NCBI GenBank assembly: GCA_027422505.1
Contig: JAPQWV010000328.1
Location: 124,001 to 188,000, forward strand
Direction of reading: 5' to 3'
DNA from: Craterostigma plantagineum
Lineage: Eukaryota; Streptophyta; Magnoliopsida; Lamiales; Linderniaceae
Length of the DNA: 64,000 nt
Made by a program: the position numbers and the translations under genes. Below the pieces are notes generated by a model, which was not told the DNA's origin, did not search any database, and worked only from the letters and a program-made list of their open reading frames with translations. This document shows positions 10,126-20,345 of the stretch, in pieces. The stretch's first letter is position 1. Each line of letters starts with the position of its first letter.

Positions 10126-10958
10126 CTAACCCATGTTCTTAGTATCATACATTTCCTTTTTCTGTAAAATGTGTGGGTTAGTGTAACCTATGTCTTCTAT
10201 TGGATTATAGAACTCTATATCTTTGGGCTTGTTCAAGAATATCGTCTGTTCGGAATGTCCCCTATGTGTAAGAAGATCATCTAAATTTTTAATTTTAGCA
10301 TATAACTTTCTGCGTTCCTCGGTTAGGAGAGCATAATTATTTTCTACCGTTAGTTTAGCGGCTTGACAGGCATCTAATTCCTTACTATGCTCACTAACCT
10401 TAGCATTTGATGTTTCTAATTCAGCCTCTAAGTTAGTGATCTTAGTGGTAGCTTCAGTTATCGTACAATTTAAGGTGGCTTTCTCGTTGAGATTCCAAAC
10501 CAAACAATTGTAGTTATTTGATAGCCTATATTCTAATCTTTAATCTTTTCACTATGCTATCCTAATTGAGGTTGACTAGTCTCTCTAGAATGCAAGCTCT
10601 TAGTAAGTTCTTCTATTTTTGCACTAGAACTCCTAAGTTCTGATTCGAGACTATCTATCTTCTCCTGAGATCTCTCAAGTTTATTCTCTACTTCCTTTAT
10701 ACTTTTCTGTTCACGTTTCATGTTAGCATATTGAGTTTGATATGATTCTAACATGGTCAATAATGTGGAAGAAGAGACCACCTCTTTTGACAAAGTGGAT
10801 GCGTTGTCGTCTTCCGTCTGAGTGGATGTTTCGGCATCTGATTCATTGTCGAGACGGGCCATGAGAGCTAGATTCTCTTCTTCAGAACTTGACGTGTCCT
10901 CGAGCCATTGGTCCTGTTCGGCCATGAGAGCTACTCCAGCTTCTTTCTGTTTCGTCAA
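10126..10958 (-). pseudogene. SIRE-like copia Gag C-terminal coiled coil
   Basis: Two minus-strand frames (10557-10958, then 10126-10503) encode an acidic Ser/Glu segment (WLEDTSSSEEENLALM) and then long heptad-rich helices (SYQTQYANMKREQKS, LERSQEKIDSLESEL, ITNLEAELETSNAKV). The same order occurs at 35270-36185 in the plus-strand copy. This is presumably a Gag multimerisation region; the role is inferred from the coiled-coil pattern only. A frame break lies near 10504-10556. Confidence 0.65.
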
Positions 10959-12008
10959 TTTGAGCTTCCTGGAGTAGTAGTTTGCCTCTTTTCTTTGGAA
11001 GAGTGCACTCTCTGACGAAGTGACCTAACTTGCCACAATTGAAGCATTTGTTAGCTTCCTTAGGATTCTTGACCTCGGAGCTCTCTGGTGCACGTTCTTT
11101 GTTTTTAGAGCTTGTAGTCTGAAGTCTATTGGCTGAGGTTGAAGACTTCTTCTTGAAGTACTTCTTGCTCATCATTTGTCCTATGAGAGCTAACTTCTTT
11201 CCTAGAGCTTTCAAATTCGGCTCAACGTCTGAGCCTGACTCTTCTTCCGACTCTGAAGGTGAAGGAGGCCTAACGATCTTTTCCTTTCTTGATCTTGAGC
11301 TCCTCTTCTCAGAGACTAAGGCAACAGTGTCTTCGGTCTGTTTGCCTTTCTGCTCTTTGAGAATCTCGCTGATATCATCCTCATGTTGAGTGAGATTGTC
11401 GAACACGGCATGGACATCCAATGAGATTGTCGAACACGGCATGGACATCCAACTCCTGTAGATCTTTATTTTTGTCAAATCTGGGTGGATATTTTCTTCC
11501 ATTCCACGGGCAGAGAAGATAGAAATCTGATGTTCGTCTCCATGTTGGTCTTCGTTATTTCTATCTTCCTCATCTCATTGAGAAGAGTGAGGTATCTTTG
11601 GTAGATTTCGTATAGACTCTCCTCCGGCATTGCTTTGAAGGAGTCGTAAGCAGTGAGGATGTTCGCCTTTTTGGCCTTTATGCCAACTTCCGTCCTCTGC
11701 ATCATCCTATGCAGCTCATCCCACATCCCTTTAGCCGATGAGAGGCTATCAATTTGTCTGTATATATCGTTGGGGATGCCCTACATGAAGGTTTTCATGG
11801 CTACTAGATCAGCCTTAGCCCGAGCTCTTTCCTCCAGAGAGTATTCCCTAGGCTCCTTTAGTCGCCTAGAAGGTGGAATTGGAGGAGTAACTATTTCATC
11901 CCCGGGTATATGGACCCAGAATTGTGACGGTCCCTCTTCAAGAGACTGCAACAGATTTTGGGCTTGATCCTTTAGAGCAATGAAATTTAGGAAGCGGCTT
12001 CTCCACAC
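10959..12008 (-). pseudogene. SIRE-like copia gag
   Basis: The frame starts near 12008 with WRSRFLNFIALKDQAQNLL and PREYSLEERARAKADL, continues with MWDELHRMMQRTEVGI and YQRYLTLLNEMRK, and has an intact zinc knuckle CFNCGKLGHFVREC (CX2CX4HX4C) near 11020-11060. A TAG at about 11781 replaces the Gln found in the plus-strand relative (MQGIPNDIYRQI). A 31-base tandem duplication (11391-11452) shifts the frame between capsid and knuckle. Gag would form the particle and bind RNA. It lies just downstream of the leader and PBS. Confidence 0.85.
11391..11452. repeat. 31-bp tandem duplication in gag
   Basis: A 31-base unit beginning TGAGATTGTCGAACACGG occurs at 11391-11421 and immediately again at 11422-11452 without mismatch. 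Because 31 is not a multiple of three it shifts the gag frame. It looks like a recent replication-slippage event. Confidence 0.95.
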
Positions 12009-13138
12009 GGTGTATTCTCCTCTTTGCTAAATCGGCGGACGGTTGTCATTTCCGAGCGAGTATGCATCCATTTTTGTATTGTAGTCGAGTTGTTGAAGGA
12101 TCTTCATTAATTGTTTTGAAGGTTTGAAGATGATGTAATGTGCTTCACGAGTGACAAAATTCGTTAGTAGCGTTTGATTCGAAAAATTAGAACGAGAATT
12201 ATTTCGATTGAATCTTTAAAGTTTGATCGAAATTAATTTCGTCGAAATAGAATGTACTGAGTATTGTTCTCGTGCGAGAAATTTTGTCAGCGAAATATTT
12301 TACGAGCGAGATAAATTGCTCAAAATCATTAGGTCGAGATAAATTTCTTGATCGTGAATTTATTTCGATCGTAAAGAAAAAGTATGTTATTAAGTTTCTT
12401 GACAAGTCAAAATAAATCTGTTGACTAGAAAAGTTTCTCGCGTGTAAATGATTTTCGCCTGGTCAAACGTTAAGTGTTTGACCGAAAAAGGTTTTCGTGA
12501 GAAAGTTTTTACGCATACAAAGTCAAAATTAGTCTCTCTCGAAAACATTTTTCGCTGAATAATGCTCGGGAAATATTTCTAACTAAAATCGTTTCTGGTG
12601 GTGACGATTCTAGCGCTGACTTCGTATTCTGACCAAGAAAAATTGTCGCGCCAAGTTTATCGATCGAGAAACTAATCAGATCGTAAACCTAGCGAGAAAA
12701 ATTAGATCAATCGAGAAAAATTCACAGAATACGATTAATCACAGATTCGAGCAAAAACAAGGAATTAGACAGTGAAATTTCAGGTAATCGCTCGCAATCA
12801 CTAACTAACTACGCACGAACAAGCAATTAAACACATTATGAAGCAAAATATGTCGAATTTGAGCAAAATCAGAACGTGTTCTTCATGTTCTTCGTAAACA
12901 GTAACACGCATAATCAATTCAATCCTCAATTCGAAGTTCAAACAGCTACAGATTTGATCGTATCAACATTTAGCACTTAACTGAGCACAGAAACATCAAA
13001 TTCAAGTCAATTAAGCACATAATTATGCTATTGGTTTGAAAAAAAGTTTCGCGCCAAACTGTTCTACGATGAACAGTAACCAGAAAAATGAATTCCGATC
13101 CAAATCTAACAATTTTTGATTCAAAACAGAACGAATCT
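12009..13138 (-). other. Leader of the minus-strand SIRE-like element
   Basis: This is the untranslated region between PBS and gag. It is AT-rich with many GATCGAGAAA, TTTTTCG and GAGAAAATT motifs, echoing 6425-8134 and 32875-34170. There is no convincing frame. Confidence 0.6.
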
Positions 13139-13150
13139 GCTCTGATACCA
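13139..13150 (-). promoter_or_regulatory. Primer-binding site, initiator-Met tRNA type
   Basis: The minus strand reads TGGTATCAGAGC exactly, two bases from the LTR terminus at 13153. Confidence 0.9.
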
Positions 13151-13152
13151 AT

Positions 13153-13617
13153 TGTTAGGTCCTATGATTAACAACTCTAAGATCCTAGGCAGGAATTCAG
13201 AGTAATTCGACCATTATGATGATCAATGAAATTCGATCGAAAAAATCAAATGTGGAACGTGAGAGAGAATTCGAGTAGAGTGAGAAAGTTACTGCTGTTT
13301 CTCTCTCTAGAAATTGAATTGCAAGCCTTTCGGATCAATCTTCAAACTTTCTCTATTCAGCTCAAATTCTTTACATGTATTTATACCAAACAAGCTTGGT
13401 ATAAATATCAAACTAGTCCTAATCTAAGGACTACTATACAAAACGCCCCAAGTTACAAGAACGACTAATAAAATCAATCACAATAAGAAATAGTATTCTA
13501 CAATAATAACTAGCTTTGAATTCAATTTTAAATCATCGTCCTATAATTTCTCTCTTATGTATTTTTTATTTTCTCTTGAAGCCAGACGCTACCTCATGCT
13601 TCAGCTATTATATGACA
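13153..13617 (-). mobile_element. 5' LTR of the minus-strand SIRE-like copia (465 bp)
   Basis: On the minus strand it starts TGTCATATAATAG at 13617 and ends GGACCTAACA at 13153, followed by the PBS. It is homologous to the LTR at 32500-32860: both carry CCTTAGATTAGGACT, a TTTGGTATAAATAC box and the end GACCTAACA. The candidate duplication partner on the right is TTTGA (13618-13622); the 3' LTR is not present. Confidence 0.85.
13379..13406. promoter_or_regulatory. Palindromic TATA region in the LTR
   Basis: ATTTATACC (13379-13387) and GGTATAAAT (13398-13406) are perfect inverted copies separated by ten bases, so a TATA box faces each way. The minus-strand box is the one expected to serve the element. 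Confidence 0.7.
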
Positions 13618-14223
13618 TTTGACCGAATACTTGAGCAGATGCAACAAGTTTCCAAATCTTAAGATAAAAACATATGGCGTAGTGAAATCGTTGCTGAGCT
13701 CAATGGGTGTCGGTATGATTCTGGTACTTCTTTTCAAACTTATGGTTTGCATGTACGACAGTGGATTGTCGTGGCTACTATCTTCTCAGTTTTTGTATAT
13801 AACTTCAGGGATTGCAATTAACATTAGCATGAATGTTGTCAACAGTGTCAATTATGATCTAAGCGGTGAGAAGGATAACGAAATTTCAAGATTCAACAGA
13901 TTGAGCCCCTAAAGAAAGAATATCATCGAAAGAAAATGAAGCATTCAACCACAACCCAACCTATCAGGAACAGCCTTGGGTTTGGAAGCTGGTACAACAT
14001 AGTACAACACCAATTACTCTGAAGATTTCGGCACTTGAGACGGTGGAAGTTGTTCTAATAATGGTACGTAAAACACATGGAAGAATGTTGGTGGGCTATC
14101 GTTTGTTAATGATTGCATGATGAAAGAATCATCATTTATGGATGCTGATGTGGGGTTCTCCCACATCAAAGAATTTTAATATGGTTCGGGAAATCTTATA
14201 TAGCGGTAGGTTTAATATCTCAA
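13618..14223. other. Unassigned low-copy-looking DNA
   Basis: No transposon domain is visible. A 97-codon plus-strand frame at 13619-13912 contains KIKTYGVVKSLLSSMG and hydrophobic stretches, and a neighbouring frame reads GTSFQTYGLHVRQWIVV. I cannot assign either; it may be a decayed gene piece. A small hairpin, GATGTGGG then CCCACATC, lies near 14148-14168, and the following ATGGTTCGGGAAATCTTATA stretch resembles ends of short plant repeats. Confidence 0.35.
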
Positions 14224-14967
14224 TGTTATAAGGAGTGCGTTGGGTGCTTAAGGGACGTGAAAAGGGGCGTAAATGAAAAAGGCACAAGATATACGTGGTT
14301 CGGACTTGTAAAGTCCTACGTCCACGGCGCTCCGAAAAATACTTCTTTCACTATTCTGGACAGATTACACACTCGAGTCGCTCATCTCTCTTTTTTATAT
14401 TATAAGTACTGAGTAAGAAGTAATTTATATGACAAATGAAAGGATTATGGGTTGTTCTTCGTATTTCTTATGATGCCCCCTTTGAAAATTGCCAAGTGAT
14501 GCTTTTATAGGAGCTTCCTGAGGCTAGGAGAGGTTACATCCCGGATTTCCTGGGGGAATGACGGCCTGGGATGATGTACAGTGACAGATAGCTTTGTCAG
14601 AGCACCTTTTCCACAGCAGTCACATCCTGAACAGCTAATACAGTGGCACGACCCAATCTTTATTGGACACGTGCTTTCCCGCCTCTTCTTCCACTTGCAC
14701 AGTCTTTTCTTTAATTAATGTACCCACGAACCTTCGTTTTACCCGGAGGTCACTAGCCATTCTTCGAGATCCCCGTTGCTCCCAACTGGTACTAGAATGC
14801 CCCTTTTAATGGGCCCTTCTTCTTGGGCCTATTTTCTATCCCAATTTCTATTTTTTCAGCCACCTACTTCCTGGACCGTTTCAACCACTCTTCTGCTCTG
14901 ATTTATTCTCGAGACAAAGTAAATTAGAGTAATAATTAATAGAGAGGTGGGCTTACCTCAGGTCCCA
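14224..14967 (-). mobile_element. 3' LTR of Tat-like gypsy element 1
   Basis: On the minus strand the LTR starts TGGGACCTGAGG at 14967, immediately after a purine tract. The right end is therefore well supported. The left end at 14224 (TGTTATAAGG on plus) is my best guess by the TG...CA rule. Inside is the common gypsy LTR stretch GGCACAAGATATACGTGGTT (14281-14300). A TATA-like TATAATATAAAAAAG lies on the minus strand near 14390-14406. No matching 5' LTR is present beyond gag, so the element has lost its other end. Confidence 0.65.
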
Positions 14968-14985
14968 TAAGCTCCCCTCCGTAAA
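14968..14985 (-). promoter_or_regulatory. Polypurine tract of Tat-like element 1
   Basis: The minus strand reads ACGGAGGGGAGCTTA directly before the LTR start TGGGACC. This is the expected plus-strand primer, and it fixes the LTR boundary at 14967. Confidence 0.65.
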
Positions 14986-15200
14986 CCTCCGTTTCTGGGG
15001 AAACACGCTTCTTTTTTGAAAGGGCAACAGTCACTCCTATCATACTTAATTTCTTGGGAACTGTTAGCTTTTATTAGCGATGAGCCAGCCCTTCCTCCTT
15101 CATTATTTCCTGCATATTCAAAAGGCCGACTTATTTGATAAGGTATTTTTTATTGCCTCACTTACTTTCTTTTTCATCTCGCCGTTTTCCTCCTTTCGCC

Positions 15201-17390
15201 ATGGCTTCTTCTCTGTCTGATTCTGCCAATCGTTCCCTAGCCTCTGCGCACCTCTCAGATTCCGAATCTTCTGCCACTCTCCCCTTATCGAAACCCCCCA
15301 TCCCCAAATCTAAACCTCGTCTTAAGCAGTCGGTTGTCAAAACGTCGGGGTACCGCCCGAGAATGCGCTCGGCGACTTCTGCCGGCCTATCTGAGGCCTC
15401 CGGCGGTTCAATGCCTGTCTGTTCGCCTGCCAAGTCCGACGGTTGGTCGTCCTTTCTGATCTTCCGGCACCCTTTGTTCATAGGGTTAGGGGCCACCGTC
15501 CGTGCCCGCTTCTTCGGCGCCAGGAACAAGTAAGTTCGGCGCTTCTTCTTGTTCCCACGCTGATAAAGGGTCTCTGGTGGGTGGTTTGTCTTTTGGGGAT
15601 TTATCGGTGGTTTGTCTTGTTCCCACGCTGATATAGGGTCTCTAGCCTTTTGGGAATCCCAAATTAGGGTTGCCCTCCGATTTCCCGTATCCCCTTTTTC
15701 GCCTCTGTCTAGGGCTTTTGGAGTTCCCCTTAACCAGTTCCAACCTTCGGCCCTTCGCATGTTGTTCGCATTTTTCGTGGCAATGACAGAGGCGGGTGGC
15801 AAACCTTCCGCCAACTTGGTTTTGTCACAATTCTACCTGAAACCTTATGGTCCCTTCTTTTACCTAGCCACCATTTCTTCTTCTCGGGGCGGTAGCACCC
15901 ATTGCTTCTTGAAGAACCATGGGGCTGAGAAGGACTGGAAGAGTCATTATTTTTTTGTCAGATTGCCCGACGGTTCGTGGATTTCCCAACGGATTGGGTG
16001 GAGAAGGCCCCTGTGTGGAATCCAGGGAGGTGTTCTTCGCGCAATGGTAGGGCCTTAGCCCTTTTGAACCAGCACGCCAGGCTTAAGGGGCCTTTGAACC
16101 CCCTTCACTTGGTTAATCATCCCGGGGCCCTCCATCATTTTGGCTTTTCCTCTGTTTCTATTCCCTTTTCCTTTGAGGGTACTCTTCTCGTTTTGGCCCT
16201 TCTTTTTTCCCTTTGAGTTTGTTTGTAATTTTGACTAACCTTTCATTGTGTTGTGGCCAGGTATGCCGACTCTGTGGAACTCCTTTCTCGCCAAGGTCAA
16301 GCAGGAGGCTCCTGAAGTCACTCTAGGCGCAGAATCTTCTGCTGCTGCTTCTACTCTGCCTCGAGTTCTTCCAGCCCGGGACATCCACGAGGAAGTCCCC
16401 GTAGGTCCAGCGCTCGTTGAGGGAACACAGGAAGTTTCAATGGTGGCGCCCACTTCTGGTAATAAAAGGAAAGCCGCCTCCGCCAAGGAACCTGGAAAAA
16501 AGGCGACGAAGAAGGCACCCCGTGTTCCTTCAAGTGATGTGGTGGAGATATCTCACCACGGATCTCAGGGGACCTCCGCTGGTGGCCCTAATCTTTCTGT
16601 GGATCAGTTGTCTGGGGCCGAGAGGATGAGCGCGCTAGGCCGTTTTGTGTCTTCTACTGATTAGGAGGTTATTCTTCAGGGTTCTCCGTCTGAGATCGCG
16701 GAGCAGATGGCCTACCACCTTCTCAAGGTGTTTTTTCTTAAGTACTTTTCTGTTCCCAGGTGGTGAACTATGCGTCTACCCAATCGTCCCTCGCCCTGTC
16801 AGTCCACGACCTGGAGCTGGACAATCAGTCCTTGCAGGATCAGTTGAAGCAGGCGCAGCCTAGTCTGTCAGCTGCTAAGGTCGAGGCGATCGAAGAGGCT
16901 TAGGCGGGTTTTGAGGCCTAGAAAGGGAAGATGCTTGAGGAGCAGACCACTTTGTTGAGGCAGTTGGAGAGGGAGTTGAAAGACTCTTTTGCTAAGGAAA
17001 AGGCCGAGTAGAACGTGGCGTTGGAGCGCAGGGTGAGGGTAGGTGTGGAGTCTCGCCTGCAGGATGCTAAGGACAGTGCCACTCGTCTTTGCCAGCAGCA
17101 CCTCCTGTCCACAGCCGCTGGGAAGAAATTCCTGAGTGACTTGGCCGAGGACTAGCGACAGGAGTATTTGAAGGATCTGCTCTCCTTATGGGACTTCGTT
17201 CCCCTGATGCAGTACTACTTTGAAGGAGGTTATAAAGCGGGCCTGGCAGGGCCTGAAGAGGAGGCCGCTCTGCAGGCGCTCCCCTTCCCTTCATGTTTCC
17301 TGGGAGACCCTCGAGCTCTCGAGAACACTAAGTTCTGGGTCCCTGCGGCGGAGAAGCATATGGAAGTCCTGGCCCATGCCGACATCTAGG
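15201..17390 (+). pseudogene. Antisense ORF of Tat-like element, with introns (gypsy-type 'Transposase_28' family)
   Basis: It is transcribed opposite to the element. Exon 1 starts in a good context (CGCCATGG, 15201) and ends at about 15529 before GTAAGTTC. Exon 2 holds LRFPVSPF, GVPLNQFQPSALRM, a SQFYLKPYGPFFYL stretch and SHYFFVRLPDGSW, typical of the putative gypsy-type transposon family PF04195. An 82-base intron (16179-16260, GT...AG) joins in frame to MPTLWNSFLAKVKQEA. Exon 3 has a Lys/Ala-rich tract (KRKAASAKEPGKKATKK). The last part is a coiled coil (LDNQSLQDQLKQAQ, LRQLERELKDSF) ending EVLAHADI at 17389. Several stops (16663, 16900s, 17008, 17154) and a frameshift after GSW disable it. 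The final putative intron (16728-16759) is only 32 bases, too short to splice. Function of the family is unknown. Confidence 0.75.
15540..15645. repeat. Local duplication in the first intron of the antisense ORF
   Basis: CTTGTTCCCACGCTGATA followed by GGGTCTCT occurs near 15549-15576 and again near 15618-15645, about 69 bases apart. Confidence 0.8.
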
Positions 17391-17701
17391 ATCTCCCGGA
17401 AGCTACTCCTTCCTCTGACCTCCCAGAAGCTATCCTCTCTTCGGACCCTCCTGCCCTTTGATTTCCGTTCTTTTTACATTGTGATGTACTGAACACTTTT
17501 TCCTGTTTTTCGGATTTATTAGGATTTGTGCTTCTTCCTTGGGGAGCTTAACTCCCCTTGGCATTTATGTTTTTTGGGTGTCCTATTTCCTTGTAATATA
17601 TGCACCCTTTGTTGTTTATGACTGCCTTTTAAATCTCCCGTGACTTCCCTGATCTGGATCTCACCATTTTTCCGCATATGTTTGTTTTCCAAGTGTGATT
17701 C

Positions 17702-17918
17702 TAAGCACGATTATAGCTCCCAGGTACTTCAGGACAAGTATGAACCTTTCGCACGGTTATAGCGCCGGCACGCTTAATTGATTCGTAAACTGAGTAGGAA
17801 TTTGAAGCACGGTTACAGCGTCGGTACGCTTAATTGATTCGTATACTAAGTATGAATGTGAAATACGGTTATAGCGTCGGTACGCTTAACTGAATCGTAA
17901 AGTAAGTAAGAATTTTGA
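17702..17918. repeat. 56-bp tandem repeat, nearly four copies
   Basis: Units start at 17751, 17807 and 17863, each with CGGTTA(T/C)AGCG(C/T)CGG, CACGCTTAA or TACGCTTAA, and GATTCGTA. A diverged partial unit occupies 17702-17750. Spacing is exactly 56 bases. Confidence 0.95.
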
Positions 17919-18059
17919 GCGCGTCCTGGGTTGCAAGGACCGTGGTCCTTGTCCTCAGGCGCTATTTGACGCTAGGCTCTCTTGGTCCTTAGCGAATTCA
18001 GTATGGACCTTTAGGTCCTTGGAAATGTGGGAATCCCCGGTACCATTCACGTCGCAGGC

Positions 18060-18266
18060 TTACTGAGAGCCTTTGATATCCTGTACGCCGCAGTCCATCG
18101 GCGGCGGTATCTTGTACACCCTTTATGGGCATCATCACACCGCAAATATATCATCTTTGGCGTCCTATACACCGCCGGTCCATCGACCTTTGGCATCATG
18201 ACATCGCAGATATATCATCTTTGACGTCCTGTACACCTCAGGTCCGTCGACCTTCGGCATCGATTA
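18060..18266. repeat. 64-bp tandem repeat
   Basis: Units beginning CATCATCAC (18130), CATCATGAC (18194) and CATCGATTA (18258) are spaced by exactly 64 bases and share ATATATCATCTTTG(G/A)CGTCC and TCCATCGACCTT-type segments. A more diverged copy precedes them. Confidence 0.9.
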
Positions 18267-18459
18267 TATTATTAGGTGCACCATATATATAATAAAGTCC
18301 TTATATTCCAACAAAGAGGTACGCCTCGTTAAAACCTTAGCCAGGCAAAACCTCCCTTGAGGTAAAATCCTGGGATAAGGAAAAAGAGTACGTCCCCTCT
18401 CTAGTACATAGCGATGTTACACATAAAACTTTTTCCAGTTAGATATGTTCCAGAGACGA

Positions 18460-19722
18460 GGCAAGGCCCTCCCGTCTGCATCTTCTAGCTCGTAAGCTCA
18501 CCCCCCAACACATTTTTTACGCAATAAGGTCCTTCCCAGGGCGCTTCCATCTTTTTCAGAGGTCGTAGGACATCCGCCCTTCTGAGCACCAGTTCCCCTT
18601 GCTGAAATCCTCTAGGTCGTACCTTCCGATCGTACATTGCTTTTATCCGGCTCTTATATTTTTCCTTCCTTAACCTCGCCTCTTCTCGAACCTCCTCGAT
18701 TAGGTCCAGATCTTCCTCCTTAGTTGCGTGTTCTGCAGCTTATCGTAGGACAACATCCGATGTGTTCAATGCCAATCTCCGTGGGGATGACCGCGGCGGA
18801 TCCATACACGAGCTCAAAGGGGGTCTCTCCAGTAGCTTAACGAGGACTGGTCCTGTAGGTCCAAAGAACAACCTCCAGCGCCTCCACCCATTTATTTCCG
18901 TCTTTTTCGAGCCGGGCCTTGATTCCCTTGAGGATGGTTCGGTTGGTAACCTCTGCCTGCCCATTCGCCCGTGGATGCCCTACTGACACGAATCGCTGGA
19001 TGATTTCATACCTTCGCAAAAATTCCTTGTCCTATCTCTGCAGAACTGGGTTCCATTATCAGAGACGAGGATCCTGGGAGCTCCATAACGACAGTAGATG
19101 TTCTTCCAAAGGAACTCGATCACCCTCTCCTCATCAATTCTGGCCCCGGCGTTGGCCTCAGCCCACTTGCTAAAGTAATCTACTGCCACGATGATAAATT
19201 TCTTCTGTGCTTTCCCCCGGGGAAAGGGACCTACGATGTCGACTTCCCATTTGTCGAAAGGGCATGGAGAGTACATAGTTCCCAGGCTCTCCGCGGGGTG
19301 TGGATCCGCGGCCCGTATTTCTTGCAATTGGCGCATCTTTTTACCATCTCCCTCGCGTCCCTACTGAGGGTGGGCCAGAAATAGACGGCCCTTATCGCCT
19401 TCCTTGTTAAGGACTTGTACCCCGCGTGGTTCCCTGCACACCCTTCGTGGATCTCCTCCAACACCTTCTCGCCTTCTTCTTCGGAGAGACAGCGAGTATA
19501 CGCATGGATAAAGGATTTTTTAAATAAACGACCATCGATTAAACAGAACCTGTGGCGGTAACCTTTCTTATCTTCTGTCCCCACGTCCTTCAGGATTCTT
19601 ACGATGGGGGCCCTCCAATCATCCTTTCCATCTATACTTCCCACGAGCTCCCCGACCCCTTCTTTCTCTATCGTCAGGTAGGTGATCCCTTCCTCTCGGA
19701 TGGTAGCTCCCGAGCCCGCCAT
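18460..19722 (-). pseudogene. Tat-like gypsy integrase
   Basis: Reading from 19722 down: an HHCC zinc region (IHEGCAGNHAGYKSL to RCANCKKYG), then the core with first Asp (KWEVDIVGPFP), second Asp (LVSDNGTQF) and Glu region (HPRANGQAEVTNRTI, YRTSPR), then a C-terminal stretch (YDRKVRPRGFQQGELVLR) to about 18460. All three catalytic positions can be found. The frame changes between 19231-19336 and near 18837-19019, so it is broken. Role: cDNA integration. It is followed upstream by RNase H and RT, the gypsy order. Confidence 0.85.
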
Positions 19723-19739
19723 CTTAGCTAGGTAATCCG

Positions 19740-20345
19740 CTTTATGGTTTTCTTCCCTGGGGACCTGAATAACTTCACAACAATCTAAACTCTTTTAGTC
19801 CCTTTACCTTTCTCCCATACTCCATTATCTTGTCATCCTTTGTCTCATAGTTCCCGTTTATTTGTTGTACGACTAGTTGCGAGTCTGAGAACAAAGTGAC
19901 GTCCCGGGCCCCCATCTCCTTCACGAATTTTAAGTCGTGAATCAAGGCTTCATATTCGGATTCGTTGTTTGAAGCCTGGAAATGAAATGTGATGGCAAAT
20001 CGGAATTCCTCTTCCCCGGGGTTAATGATAAGGACTTCTGCTCCAGATCTTTGGGAGGTGGCGGATCCGTCTACATACAGCTTCCATCGCTATTTTGGCG
20101 GCCCTTTGGTAGTTTCGAGCACGAAATCTGAGAGGGCCTGGGCTTTGATGGCCGCTCGTCGCTCGAACTCTACATCATATTCTCCTAATTCGATCGACCA
20201 TTTGACCATCCTGCCTGATAGATCCTGTCGCTCAAAGTTTGCTTCAAGGGAAAATTAGTACGCACATATATTTTATGAGATAAGAAATATGTCCGGAGCT
20301 TCCGGGCAGACACCATTACTGCGAGCGCGGCATTTTCTATTTCAG
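19740..20345 (-). pseudogene. Tat-like gypsy RNase H
   Basis: The minus strand encodes LYVDGSATSQRSG, FHFQASNNESEYEALIHD and LFSDSQLVVQQINGNYETKD, the Asp, Glu and Asp positions of a retrotransposon RNase H. A second, archaeal-type RNase H is described for some Tat elements; I cannot tell from these fragments whether one or two domains were present. Several frame changes occur. Confidence 0.75.

Larger units (their letters stand above)
17391..18460. other. Hypervariable region between pol and antisense ORF
   Basis: No gene is seen. It contains the 56-bp and 64-bp tandem repeats listed separately. Such repeat-rich 3' regions are characteristic of Tat-lineage elements (established for the lineage). 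Confidence 0.6.

Noticed and set aside
15158..15814. 218-codon minus-strand frame
   Set aside because: It is the mirror of antisense-ORF exons 1 and 2, with no domain motifs; the plus-strand reading has the PF04195-like signature and splice sites.
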